Source: Parapedobacter sp042666505 (GTDB taxonomy: Bacteria; Bacteroidota; Bacteroidia; Sphingobacteriales; Sphingobacteriaceae). Taken from it: 64,000 nt of DNA. The translations under genes were made by a program, and so were the position numbers. The notes under the pieces were generated by a model. It searched no databases. It had not been told where the DNA came from and saw only the letters and a program-made list of their open reading frames with translations. The stretch covers positions 69,921 through 133,920 of the forward strand of contig NZ_JBHTDN010000009.1 in assembly GCF_042666505.1 (NCBI RefSeq), in the 5' to 3' direction. This document shows positions 25,924-34,504 of the stretch, one piece after another (within the stretch, counting starts at the first letter, position 1; every line of letters begins with the position of its first letter).

Positions 25924-26173
25924 ATGCGTACCATTACGATTACAAAGTTATATTCATTGCTTTCGGGAAAACTGGGAGAAGAATCAGCCGAAAACCTCAC
26001 AACGTATATCGAAAAAAAAAATCAAAGAAGAGGTGGAAGATAAAACAAAAATTTTGGCGACGAAAGCCGATTTAGCCAAGAATAAAACCGAAATCATCAA
26101 ATGGATGTTTGTTTTCTGGAGTGGACAAGTTGCCGCGACATTCGGTGTCATTTTACTTTGTTTGAATAAATAA
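25924..26173 (+). CDS. Small coiled-coil membrane protein gene with a frameshift at an A10 run
   Basis: The ATG at 25924 opens MRTITITKLYSLLSGKLGEE... and as read ends at a TAA at 26041-26043 after 39 codons. At 26012-26021 there is a run of ten A. With nine A the frame would continue as IKEEVEDKTKILATKADLAK and then a membrane helix (WMFVFWSGQVAATFGVILL) to a TAA at 26171-26173, giving 82 aa. A coiled coil plus one C-terminal helix resembles the CCDC90/DUF1640-like proteins. The shift may be a sequencing error, a mutation, or slippage-controlled expression. Confidence 0.6.
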
Positions 26174-26202
26174 CACTTTCCTGACTCACTTGGACAGTGA
26201 CC

Positions 26203-27096
26203 ATGGATTGGAAAACCGCCATCGACGGCTTCAAGCACTACCTCCAACTGGAGCGGGCCATGTCTGCAAATACGGTTGAGGCATACCTCGATGACGTATC
26301 CAAACTTCAGCAGTTCGCCGAACCACAAGCGATAGAACCCCAAAGTATTACGCCGGTACAGCTACAGGATTTTTTAACATGGATCAACGGATTCGGGCTC
26401 TCCGCATACAGCCAGGCCCGCATCCTCTCCGGCATCAAAACATTTTATCTCTTTATGGCACTGGAGTACGGATTGGTTGAAAACCCCACGGCACTGATCC
26501 AGGCGCCGCGCCTGGGCCGCAAGATCCCGGACGTACTCAACATCACGGAAATAGACGACCTCATCGCTGCAATCGACCTGACTGCCGCCGAAGGTATGCG
26601 TAACAAAGCCCTGCTGGAGGTTCTGTATGGCTGCGGCCTCCGGGTGAGTGAATTGGTAGGCTTGAAAATTTCCAACCTGTTTCTGGACGTGGAGTTTATC
26701 AAAGTCGAAGGCAAAGGCAGCAAAGAACGCCTGGTACCTATTGGCTCCCAAGCGGCCAAATATCTCCATATTTATCTGAACGAAATACGCATCCACCAGA
26801 AGATCAAACCGGGCTTCGAGGACTTCGTATTCCTGAACCGCCGGGGCGCGCCGTTGACCCGAGTCATGATATTTATTATCATCAAGGACCTTGCGGCAAA
26901 AATCGGATTGAAGAAAAAAATCAGTCCCCACACGTTCCGCCATTCGTTTGCCAGCCACCTGGTCGAAGGCGGTGCCGATCTGCGTGCTGTACAGGAGATG
27001 CTGGGACACGAAAGCATTACCACTACGGAAATCTATACCCATGTGGATCGCGATTACTTACATTCGGTTATCACGCAATTCCATCCGCGCTCCTAG
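26203..27096 (+). CDS. xerD: Site-specific tyrosine recombinase, XerD-like
   Basis: 297 aa. The N-terminal SAM-like core-binding domain (FKHYLQLERAMSANTVEAYL) is followed by the catalytic domain with Arg in YGCGLRVSEL, Lys in KGSKERLVP, HTFRHSFASHL, LGHESITTTEIYTH and the nucleophilic Tyr in the last motif. Full set of catalytic residues and normal length, with no mobile-element context, so a chromosomal dimer-resolution recombinase (XerD rather than XerC, by length and motif spelling) is the best call. ATG at 26203 preferred over a GTG two codons upstream. Confidence 0.88.
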   Translation: MDWKTAIDGFKHYLQLERAMSANTVEAYLDDVSKLQQFAEPQAIEPQSITPVQLQDFLTWINGFGLSAYSQARILSGIKTFYLFMALEYGLVENPTALIQAPRLGRKIPDVLNITEIDDLIAAIDLTAAEGMRNKALLEVLYGCGLRVSELVGLKISNLFLDVEFIKVEGKGSKERLVPIGSQAAKYLHIYLNEIRIHQKIKPGFEDFVFLNRRGAPLTRVMIFIIIKDLAAKIGLKKKISPHTFRHSFASHLVEGGADLRAVQEMLGHESITTTEIYTHVDRDYLHSVITQFHPRS

Positions 27097-27194
27097 TTTA
27101 TGGTTCATGATCAACGCTGCCGACTGAGCCATAAATCTAGTTAGTATACTGACAATCAGAAATTTATTTGCAAACCTCAATTATTAAAATAAAC

Positions 27195-27236
27195 TTTGTT
27201 GCATTTGATTTGTTTATTAACGCAACTATGTTGAAA
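27195..27236 (+). promoter_or_regulatory. Candidate operator upstream of the TonB receptor
   Basis: GCAAC-TAT-GTTG (27222-27233, core CAAC/GTTG) is an inverted repeat, and a further GTTGCA half-site lies at 27199-27204. Repeated TTGCA/TGCAA half-sites in front of a TonB receptor suggest a Fur-family (iron or zinc) operator, but this is inference. The rest of 27097-27262 is AT-rich and gene-free. Confidence 0.3.
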
Positions 27237-27262
27237 TTTGTGGCCTGATCGATAACGACACG

Positions 27263-29596
27263 ATGCGGATCTGGACGATACTTATTTCTATACTTGTTTC
27301 CATACCGGGCTTATTTGTCGAGGCCGGGTATTCCCAAACTCCGACATGCCACCTTACTATCCGGGGCCGGGTAGTGGACAGTGACACGCAGCTCCCCTTA
27401 TCGGGCGTGACCCTGAAAATCAATCCCGGCACGCAGCAAATTCTTTCCGATGGGCATGGCTATTTCCGGTTTGTGCAGCTCTGCAGCGGTACCCGGTATG
27501 CGATTACTGCTACCAGCGTGGGTTTTGATAGCCTGACTACGGAAGTCACGCTGGAGAGTGACGCGACCCTTACCTTGACACTTCATCACGATCAGATCTT
27601 GTTGCACGATGTCAATGTGGTAGGCCACCAGCAGACCGTGGTTACCACGAATGCGGTACGGACTGTCTCCCGCGAGCAAGCCGCACAGGTACAGGGAAAA
27701 ACGTTGGCTGACATCTTCAGTACGTTGCCCGGGGTAAGCATGTTGCAGACCGGTACGACGATTGCAAAACCGGTCATCAATGGGATGCACAGCAACCGGA
27801 TCCTGATTCTGAACAACGGCATCCGGCAGGAAGGCCAGCAATGGGGCAGCGAGCATGCACCGGAGATCGATCCATTTGTTGCAAAGGAATTCCGGCTGGT
27901 AAAGGGCGCGGAAGGTGTTCGCTACGGCGCCGATGCCATCGGGGGCGTCATCATTACGTCGCCATCTCCTTTGCCCGTCGATCCGCATCTATCCGGCGAG
28001 CTGAATACCCTCTACCAGACCAATGGCCGCGGCGGTATCCTATCCGGCATGCTGCAATCGGGAGTCAGTGCCTTACCGGGACTTGCGTGGCGTGTACAGG
28101 GCACGGCCAAACGGAGTGGAAATGTACGCACGGCTGATTATTACCTTGGCAATACCGGACTGGCGGAGTACAATGTCTCTGCTGCACTGCGCTATAGCCG
28201 CCCGCAATCGGTGTTTGATGCTTACTACAGCCGGTTTTATACGTCACTCGGCATTTTCACCGGAGCCCATGTCGGCACCACAGCCGACATACGGGCCCGC
28301 GTTGAGGCCGGCCGGCCTTTCGAAACGTATCCGTTTACTTACGACATTGATGTTCCCCGCCAGCGCGTTACACACGACCTCGGTAAGCTGAAATGGCACC
28401 GCGATTATTCCGGCGGCGGCAGTTCCGATATCCAGTATGGTATTCAGCGCAACCACCGGCAGGAGTATGACATGCGCCGTGCGGACCGCGACGCCTTGCC
28501 GATGCTTGATATGGTCCTGACCACCCAGACGCTGGATGCGAATTACCAGACACCGCTTTACGACCACTGGCGCACACAGGTGGGGACCAACCTGACGTTA
28601 CAGGTGAATAACAACGTCCCGGGAACGCTGAATACGCCGCTCATTCCGAACTACGACAGTTTCACCGGTGGGCTTTTTGCCATCCAGCGGCTCATCCGGG
28701 AGACGCACGAATGGGAACTGGGAATCCGGTATGATTTTAAAACCTTTGATGCCGCTGGGTTCGATAAACACCAGAACCTGTATGGCGGCCAGCGCGACTT
28801 CCACAACGTCAGCGGCTCTTTTGGCGCTGTATGGCACATGAGCGCAGCTTGGCAGCTACGTAGTAACCTCGGCTTGGCATGGCGTGCACCCAGTGCCAAT
28901 GAACTATATAGCAACGGCCTGCACCATGGATCAGCCCTCTATGAAATCGGGGATGCGGGGCTGGGTAGCGAACACGGATATAAATGGGTCGTCAGCCCGT
29001 CATATGCCAATGGCGCGCTGACCGTCGACCTTGATCTGTACGCGCAGTATATCCAAGACTATATCTATGCACAGCCCTCACCCGGCGAATTTCTGCAAAC
29101 CATCCGCGGTACATTTCCCGTGTTCAGGTACACGCAGACCGACGCGTCGTTTTTTGGTGCAGACCTTGCCCTGCGATACGCATTATTTGCAGACCTCGAT
29201 TACCACCTCAATGCTTCGGTTATCCGTGCCCGTGACATAACCCATGACAACTATCTTCCCTATATCCCATCCGATCGGTTCGATCACCGGCTGCGATGGC
29301 AGTTGCCCATAGAAAGTAAGATAACGAGCAACACCTATCTCACCTTTGCACACCAATGGGTACTGGAACAAAGGCGTTACGAACCAGCGTCGGATTACGC
29401 ACCACCACCGCCGGCCTACCACCTCTTTTCCTTGTATGCCGGCAGTCAATTTGCTTTAGGCAATCATCCGTTAGAAGCGGGTGTATCCATAACTAATTTA
29501 TTTAATAGAAGTTATAAAGAATACATGAATCGATTTCGCTATTACAGCCATGGTTTGGGCCGAGAAATCGGCATCCGATTATCATATTCTTTTTAG
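27263..29596 (+). CDS. TonB-dependent outer-membrane receptor
   Basis: 777 aa. Signal peptide to about residue 24 (GYSQ). A carboxypeptidase-regulatory-like domain occupies about 30-110 (LTIRGRVVDSDTQLPLSGVT). The plug domain lies at about 120-230 (GKTLADIFSTLPGVSMLQTG, GVRYGADAIGGVIITSPSP), then a 22-strand barrel ending LGREIGIRLSYSF with the usual terminal aromatic. Length and the single His-rich lipoprotein partner resemble metal or siderophore receptors rather than SusC. Followed after 80 bp by that lipoprotein gene. Confidence 0.92.
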   Translation: MRIWTILISILVSIPGLFVEAGYSQTPTCHLTIRGRVVDSDTQLPLSGVTLKINPGTQQILSDGHGYFRFVQLCSGTRYAITATSVGFDSLTTEVTLESDATLTLTLHHDQILLHDVNVVGHQQTVVTTNAVRTVSREQAAQVQGKTLADIFSTLPGVSMLQTGTTIAKPVINGMHSNRILILNNGIRQEGQQWGSEHAPEIDPFVAKEFRLVKGAEGVRYGADAIGGVIITSPSPLPVDPHLSGELNTLYQTNGRGGILSGMLQSGVSALPGLAWRVQGTAKRSGNVRTADYYLGNTGLAEYNVSAALRYSRPQSVFDAYYSRFYTSLGIFTGAHVGTTADIRARVEAGRPFETYPFTYDIDVPRQRVTHDLGKLKWHRDYSGGGSSDIQYGIQRNHRQEYDMRRADRDALPMLDMVLTTQTLDANYQTPLYDHWRTQVGTNLTLQVNNNVPGTLNTPLIPNYDSFTGGLFAIQRLIRETHEWELGIRYDFKTFDAAGFDKHQNLYGGQRDFHNVSGSFGAVWHMSAAWQLRSNLGLAWRAPSANELYSNGLHHGSALYEIGDAGLGSEHGYKWVVSPSYANGALTVDLDLYAQYIQDYIYAQPSPGEFLQTIRGTFPVFRYTQTDASFFGADLALRYALFADLDYHLNASVIRARDITHDNYLPYIPSDRFDHRLRWQLPIESKITSNTYLTFAHQWVLEQRRYEPASDYAPPPPAYHLFSLYAGSQFALGNHPLEAGVSITNLFNRSYKEYMNRFRYYSHGLGREIGIRLSYSF

Positions 29597-29676
29597 CTAT
29601 TCAATACGCTATTTGTCAACTGATAAAACAATATAATTAAATAACTTGTTTAACTCAAATCTTAATTAAGTCCGTT

Positions 29677-30294
29677 ATGAAGCATTTGTTTAGCCCCCTT
29701 CGTTTTACGCTGTTATCGCTGGGATTCCTGGTGTTTGCAGTGTCGTGCAGCAAGGATGACCCGGAACCTGAGATCCCTCAGGAAGAAATCAAATCGGCGA
29801 CATTGACCTTTACCGAAGTAGATTGGCACGACGGTCATGCCGAGGATCTTGAAAACCCGGAAGTCGTGGCGGTAACGTTTGACGAGACCGGTTTACCTCC
29901 GGTGGGTACGCACCTGCACTTGGACGCCGGAAAAACCTACCGCCTCACGTTGAGCACCACAGACTTCGCCGGCCGGGAAGGTGCCGAACAGGAATTCCTG
30001 GCGGAATCCGACATCCACCAGATTTTCTTCCTGGGCGCTCCGGACGGGGTACTGGACTACCAATATGCCGATCCTGAGAACAAGCGGGTGGGTATAACGG
30101 GATATTTACACGTGCTGAAACCATCCGACTCGTTTGTGTTCAATGTCATCCTGCGCCACTTAAACAACGGCGTAAAGGCTAACATCACAGCCGATGATTG
30201 GAACAATCCCAACTACACGCAATTCAGTGGGGCGAACGACCTTGACCTTAAAGTAGAGGTTCACGTAGTGGACGGGGATGACCACGGTCATTAA
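29677..30294 (+). CDS. His/Asp-rich lipoprotein paired with the TonB receptor
   Basis: 205 aa. Lipobox FLVFAVSCSKDD, so lipid-anchored through Cys at about residue 24. The body has scattered His and acidic residues (WHDGHAEDLE, THLHLDAGK, SDIHQIFF) and ends GDDHGH. It resembles Bacteroidota proteins named type 1 periplasmic-binding-fold that sit next to TonB receptors. Metal binding is plausible from composition but not proven. Probably co-transcribed with the receptor. Confidence 0.7.
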   Translation: MKHLFSPLRFTLLSLGFLVFAVSCSKDDPEPEIPQEEIKSATLTFTEVDWHDGHAEDLENPEVVAVTFDETGLPPVGTHLHLDAGKTYRLTLSTTDFAGREGAEQEFLAESDIHQIFFLGAPDGVLDYQYADPENKRVGITGYLHVLKPSDSFVFNVILRHLNNGVKANITADDWNNPNYTQFSGANDLDLKVEVHVVDGDDHGH

Positions 30295-30349
30295 ACATTA
30301 AACAACGGTATTGAGGACGGTGCCGGTTTCGGACGCCGATTATCCGGGA

Positions 30350-30901
30350 TTATCCGGCATCGTCTCCTTTCAGAAACTCCAATACCTTATCGTTATGTTC
30401 GGCGGCATTCATCAACGCCCGGTAGTTAAATACGATCTTCCCGTCAAGCCCGACTACAAACGTCTCCCGCCCGGTAAGAAAAAGTACATTTTTCACACCG
30501 AACTGTTTCAGCACCCGGTTGCCGGGGTCGCTGAGTAGGATAAAAGGCAACCTGTGTTTTTCCGCAAATGACCGGTGGCTTTCCACGCTTCCGGAGTTAA
30601 TGCCAATAACAACGGCACCCGCATCGGTATAGTCTGCAAAACTATCCCGGATCGCACAGGCCTGCTTCGTGCAACCCGGACTTTCGTCTTTGGGGTAAAA
30701 ATAGATGACCAGTTTTTTCTTACCGATGTAATCCGCGATATCCACATCACGGCCCGATTGATCTTTCAGAACAAAGCGGGGCACTTGATCCCCGATTTCT
30801 AGTGTTTCCATAGGTTTTGTTTTTTCGCTTTCCTGCGCGCACGCCACTACGGCGCCGACCGATACCACCGCCATCAACGCTATTTTCAACAACCTATACA
30901 T
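30350..30901 (-). CDS. Peroxiredoxin, BCP/PrxQ type, exported
   Basis: 183 aa. N-terminal signal with a lipobox-like VGAVVACAQ (Cys21). The AhpC/TSA domain has the peroxidatic Cys77 in DESPGCTKQAC and a resolving Cys82 five residues later, the atypical 2-Cys BCP arrangement. Reduces hydrogen peroxide and organic peroxides in the periplasm or at the membrane. Its start overlaps the preceding gene's end by 8 bp. Confidence 0.88.
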   Translation of the reverse strand: MYRLLKIALMAVVSVGAVVACAQESEKTKPMETLEIGDQVPRFVLKDQSGRDVDIADYIGKKKLVIYFYPKDESPGCTKQACAIRDSFADYTDAGAVVIGINSGSVESHRSFAEKHRLPFILLSDPGNRVLKQFGVKNVLFLTGRETFVVGLDGKIVFNYRALMNAAEHNDKVLEFLKGDDAG

Positions 30902-31424
30902 CGCGTTGCCTCCTTGCTTTGTCGAGCCGGATCATCGCCCCGAAGTCGAGTCCTGTCGCCATCGCCTCCACCGTCATGCCGATGCGTTTTGCGCGCGTGG
31001 GATCGGTTTTTGCGTCGTTGATGTATTTGATGAAATAATTGCGGTGCGATTTGGGCATTGACATGAATCTTGCCATCAGATTCCCTTCATCGTCCGATAG
31101 GCATAGTTCCAAGTCTTCGGGCATCTCGATCACAAATTCCCGATCTTCCTCCAAGCGGAGGGACAGAAAATCCCCCACGCCCTTCTTTAATTTTTTTCTC
31201 ATGCCACCATTGATGGCGAGGAAGTAGTCGCCTTCCCCTTTGGGCATCAAGGCCAGTCCGGAAAACGGCTGATCGTCGATTTCCCCGCGTACCCGGTAGA
31301 CCTGCCGACAGCCGGGTTTTAGCTGTTCGGCTATGGTACGCGGCACTTCGATATACGCCCATCCCATCATTGCCGGACCATGCTGGATTTCGGATCGTTC
31401 GATAAGTGCCCGGAATTCTACCAT
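30894..31424 (-). CDS. DUF1905/YdeI-like protein
   Basis: 176 aa. The N-terminal half (FRALIERSEIQHGPAMMGWA, FSGLALMPKGEGDYFLAING) is a DUF1905-type beta-barrel. The C-terminal half (SMPKSHRNYFIKYINDAKTD, TRAKRIGMTVEAM) is a YdeI/OmpD-associated helical segment. The combination is common in Bacteroidota; function unknown. Middle gene of the minus-strand group ispE, DUF1905, peroxiredoxin. Confidence 0.8.
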   Translation of the reverse strand: MVEFRALIERSEIQHGPAMMGWAYIEVPRTIAEQLKPGCRQVYRVRGEIDDQPFSGLALMPKGEGDYFLAINGGMRKKLKKGVGDFLSLRLEEDREFVIEMPEDLELCLSDDEGNLMARFMSMPKSHRNYFIKYINDAKTDPTRAKRIGMTVEAMATGLDFGAMIRLDKARRQRDV

Positions 31425-31436
31425 GCTAAATCTCTT

Positions 31437-32243
31437 TTATTGCGCGATGTAAAATACTTCGTTAGTTAACTCTAAGTCAGGAATTTTTACCGGTTTGCTA
31501 AACAATCCATACACCGAAGATCCGCTGCCGCTCATGGCGGCAAATAGGGCTCCGTTTTCATACAGCTGATTTTTAACTGCCGCTATTTCGGGATGATTCG
31601 CAAAAATGCCGGACTCGAAGTCGTTGACGATGGTGTCCCGCCATTCGGTTACTGGACGGGTGATGGCCGACTTCAATTGCCGCCCCTCCGGATCCGGTGT
31701 GACCGTCCCATAGGCTTCCGCCGTCGATATGTGTACCGGAGGCTTAACCAACACCAAGTGGTATGCCGACAGATCAATCTTTACGTCTTGGAAAACATCA
31801 CCGATTCCGGAGGCCAGTACAGGTGTATTACGGATAAAAAAGGCGCAATCCGCGCCCAGCCGGCGTGCATAATCCATCAACTGCGGTTCGTCAAGCTTTA
31901 ATTCGAACATCGTGTTCAGCAACGTTAACAGAAACGCGGCATCCGCCGAGCCACCGCCTAGTCCGGCACCGATGGGAATGGCCTTATGCAGGTAAATATG
32001 CACGGGCGGCAAATCGTGTGTTTCACTGAGCAGCCGATAAGCCCGGAGGCAGAGATTGTCGTGTCCATCGCCGGGAACGGGGATACCGGAGGGGATAAAG
32101 CGCATATCCGGAGCTTCTACCACTTCCACGACATCATATAGTTTCAGCGGATAGAAGACGGTTTCAAGATTGTGGTATCCGTCTTCTCTCCGGCTCAAGA
32201 CCTGCAAGCCGATATTGATTTTGGCATTGGCAAATGCAATCAT
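31437..32243 (-). CDS. ispE: 4-diphosphocytidyl-2-C-methyl-D-erythritol kinase
   Basis: 268 aa GHMP kinase of the MEP isoprenoid pathway. N-terminus MIAFANAKINIGLQVLSRRE carries the substrate-binding Lys and Asn. The ATP loop is PIGAGLGGGSADAAF (about 90-104) and the C-terminal GHMP motif is MSGSGSSVYGLF. Has its own canonical promoter. First gene of the leftward group. Confidence 0.95.
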   Translation of the reverse strand: MIAFANAKINIGLQVLSRREDGYHNLETVFYPLKLYDVVEVVEAPDMRFIPSGIPVPGDGHDNLCLRAYRLLSETHDLPPVHIYLHKAIPIGAGLGGGSADAAFLLTLLNTMFELKLDEPQLMDYARRLGADCAFFIRNTPVLASGIGDVFQDVKIDLSAYHLVLVKPPVHISTAEAYGTVTPDPEGRQLKSAITRPVTEWRDTIVNDFESGIFANHPEIAAVKNQLYENGALFAAMSGSGSSVYGLFSKPVKIPDLELTNEVFYIAQ

Positions 32244-32269
32244 TTAACTTTTTCTATGCATGATGTAGA

Positions 32270-32300
32270 CAAACTTAGATAAATTACCTTTTATATGCAA
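32270..32300 (-). promoter_or_regulatory. Promoter of ispE
   Basis: On the minus strand TTG (32298-32300), a 20-nt spacer and TAAGTTTG (32270-32277), an exact TTG-N17-23-TAnnTTTG match, 26 nt before the ispE ATG. Confidence 0.65.
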
Positions 32301-32402
32301 TTTGATGGCGTTACATATAAAAGGAATTTATCGGTCTCTCCTCTGCCAATGAAAGACCATATTTTAGAGGAAATATACGGGTTCAATGGGCAATCTCTAT
32401 AG

Positions 32403-32583
32403 CTTTACGCAACTCCGCTGTAACGCTCTTGTTGGTCTGCGTGTCATCAGGCTGCTTTTGCGTAGCAAGGGTATCTTTGGAGAAGTATTTGGGATGGATA
32501 ACTTGGGTACGGATACCTTTGGTACGCAACTCAGCTGTAACGCTCCCGTTGGTCCGCGTCACTAGGCTGCTTTTGCGTAGCCA
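32403..32583 (-). repeat. Composite dispersed repeat, copy 2: two 65-type units
   Basis: Two related units at about 32403-32468 and 32519-32583, both reading GTAACGCTC...GGCTGCTTTTGCGTAGC. They match the reverse complement of 3139-3203. The minus-strand frame running through this region is judged spurious because it only translates repeat DNA. Confidence 0.7.
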
Positions 32584-32637
32584 AAGGTATCCCGGGTGGT
32601 GTCTCTGACGTAGATCTAGTATTTTGGACCTGCTGCA

Positions 32638-32856
32638 GAGCAAGCCTTGCTGAGACGCAAGCGGAGCGCAGCGGGTCCCAGCTTGCGAGCGGCAGGTCCA
32701 AAATACCCCCGAGCAAGCCTTGCTGAGACGCAAGCGTAGCGCAGCGGGTCCCAGCTTGCGAGCGGCAGGTCCAAAATACCCCCGAGCAAGCCTTGCTGAG
32801 ACGCAAGCGTAGCGCAGCGGATCCCAGCTTGCGAGCGGCAGGTTCAAAATACCTCC
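32638..32856 (-). repeat. Composite dispersed repeat, copy 2: three 73-bp tandem units
   Basis: Units at 32638-32710, 32711-32783 and 32784-32856, exactly 73 bp each with only a few differences. Each unit contains an inverted pair CGCAAGC/GCTTGCG able to form a stem and the small palindrome GCAAGCCTTGC. A related single unit lies at 3034-3092. The rest of the 714-bp gap 32244-32957 holds only promoters. Confidence 0.85.
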
Positions 32857-32879
32857 GAGAAACAAACAAGCTGAAACCG

Positions 32880-32887
32880 TATATTTG
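32880..32887 (+). promoter_or_regulatory. -7 box before the lipoprotein gene
   Basis: TATATTTG matches TAnnTTTG and lies 70 nt before the ATG at 32958. It follows the third 73-bp repeat by 23 nt. No -33 TTG is visible. Confidence 0.35.
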
Positions 32888-32957
32888 TATCGGTCGCCTG
32901 TAATTAAAAACATTATGGCGGCTTAGTTGTTACTAAACGGAACATCGAACTTCAAGC

Positions 32958-33452
32958 ATGAATCTACGGACCTATTTTAGTATATGTTGCCTAGCAGCGC
33001 TATTTTCCTGCCAAAATCGTACACAGAGCGAACACAGCACAACCGGTGATAAATCAACTGCCGGAGATTCGACGGGCGGCAACCCAACGCGAAGCGACCA
33101 GGAGCAGAAGTACTGTTTTCTGCGCACCGAGGGAACCCAACAGCAGGATTCATCTTACGTCCAATTGGCGATCCGCAAGGAAACCGTTACGGGCGTTTTC
33201 AACGTTATTCCTTTTGAAAAGGACGCCCGACGGGGCACGTTGCTGGGTAAGATGGAGGGCGACACACTTGACTTGGTATGGAGTTTCACCCAGGAGGGCA
33301 TGCCGGATACGCTTCGGGTAGTATTCGCGTTGCAGGATGGCAGGTTGACGCAAAAACCCCTATCCGTAGATACGGTTACCGGCCGGCAGGTCACCCGCGA
33401 TACCAGTCGCTTTTCGGTGCTGTACGAACCCGTAGATTGTGTAAGTGATTAG
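32958..33452 (+). CDS. Hypothetical lipoprotein
   Basis: 164 aa. Lipobox LAALFSCQNRT. A Ser/Thr/Gly-rich linker of about 30 residues is followed by a compact domain (YCFLRTEGTQQQDSSYVQLA, GTLLGKMEGDTLDLVWSFTQ) that looks like a single beta-rich fold. Similar small lipoproteins of unknown function occur across Sphingobacteriaceae. Single gene with its own promoter. Confidence 0.72.
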   Translation: MNLRTYFSICCLAALFSCQNRTQSEHSTTGDKSTAGDSTGGNPTRSDQEQKYCFLRTEGTQQQDSSYVQLAIRKETVTGVFNVIPFEKDARRGTLLGKMEGDTLDLVWSFTQEGMPDTLRVVFALQDGRLTQKPLSVDTVTGRQVTRDTSRFSVLYEPVDCVSD

Positions 33453-33472
33453 CATTAGCGGCAGAGAAGAGA

Positions 33473-34504
33473 TTAACGGAGGAGGCTGTGTTGACTGGCG
33501 GTAAAGAGATCCCGCCAGATCCGGTTGATCTCGGTGGAAGCATCCGCGGCAGCCAATCCGGCGTGGGGATACAGAGCCATCACCTGCTCGCGGCACACAT
33601 GCACCATGATCCGGCTTTGATCGCTCACCGACTGAAGTATTGAAGGAGATAGCTGCCCCCGATCTGCCAATTCGTTCCACGACGCGTCCACAGCCTGATA
33701 AAACGAAGCCCTCACCGTCGCAAGCCGCGCCAGTACGGTTTCGGCCAAATCAACCACCGGATCTTTCAGCAGCCCTTTTGCGCACGACACGAAATGACGC
33801 GCCATGCCCAACGTGTTGGCGGCAAGTGTCGCTTCCGCAAATTGCAGGAACGGATACCGGTATATCGGTTGGGCCAGGGTAGCCCGCTCGGGAGCAATGA
33901 CAAACGCATGGGTTTCGTCCACCCAAATGTCTGACACCTCAAACGAGTGGCTTGCCGTAGCCTTCAGACCGAAAGCCGGCCAGTCCTCGATAATCCGTAC
34001 ATCGTCTTTAGCAAAGAAAAATGACATCACCCGAGGATTCCCGGCTTCGTCCAACAAGGTCTCGCCATCGCGTTCGACGAAGCAGTTGGCCGTAAAATGA
34101 GTCAAGTGAGGTGCTCCGGTAGCATAGCGCCACCTTCCGGACACGCGGTAGCCATTCCCCGCTACCGTAGCGGTGCCCGACGCCTGTCCGCTTCCTCCCA
34201 GGCAGACGGCCGGATCGGCAAACACGGCCTGTGCGGCCGACGGTTGCATATACCCCACGAACAAATTAGCCCCGGCACAAAGCGTGACCGTCCATCCAAG
34301 GCTTCCGTCAATGCCCGCCAGTTCCTCTTCCAGACGAACCCCATCGGGCAGCGTCAATTCCAATCCACCCAAATCCCGGGGTACAAAGAGCTTGAACCAG
34401 CCACGATTGTAGAGAATGGCCAACTGCTCCTGCGTCAATCGGCCTTCCGACTCGGCGCGGCCCGACAACGCGCGCAGCTGATCGGCGATTTCCGCGGGAA
34501 TCAT
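33473..34504 (-). CDS. Acyl-CoA dehydrogenase-like flavoprotein
   Basis: 343 aa starting MIPAEIADQLRALSGRAESE. Resembles the acyl-CoA dehydrogenase fold used by flavin monooxygenases such as DszC/HpaB-like two-component enzymes: LAILYNRGWFKLFVPRDLGG, LGGSGQASGTATVAGNGYRV, GRWRYATGAPHLTHF, then a C-terminal helical bundle. No obvious catalytic Glu can be assigned. The ATG at 34504 overlaps the pnuC stop (ATGA), so mqo, pnuC and this gene are co-transcribed. Substrate unknown. Confidence 0.75.
   Translation of the reverse strand: MIPAEIADQLRALSGRAESEGRLTQEQLAILYNRGWFKLFVPRDLGGLELTLPDGVRLEEELAGIDGSLGWTVTLCAGANLFVGYMQPSAAQAVFADPAVCLGGSGQASGTATVAGNGYRVSGRWRYATGAPHLTHFTANCFVERDGETLLDEAGNPRVMSFFFAKDDVRIIEDWPAFGLKATASHSFEVSDIWVDETHAFVIAPERATLAQPIYRYPFLQFAEATLAANTLGMARHFVSCAKGLLKDPVVDLAETVLARLATVRASFYQAVDASWNELADRGQLSPSILQSVSDQSRIMVHVCREQVMALYPHAGLAAADASTEINRIWRDLFTASQHSLLR

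Noticed and set aside
26203..27096. Integrase of a genomic island
   Set aside because: The gene has the features of a chromosomal Xer recombinase, no tRNA or attachment repeat is nearby, and flanking DNA looks native.
32638..32856. CRISPR array
   Set aside because: The 73-bp units are directly adjacent with no variable spacers and no cas genes are present.
32383..32913. A 176-codon minus-strand frame
   Set aside because: It consists of the translated 73-bp and 65-bp repeats, shares SSLVT-T-GSVTA with the spurious frame at 2999-3307, and has no signal, domain or plausible start context.
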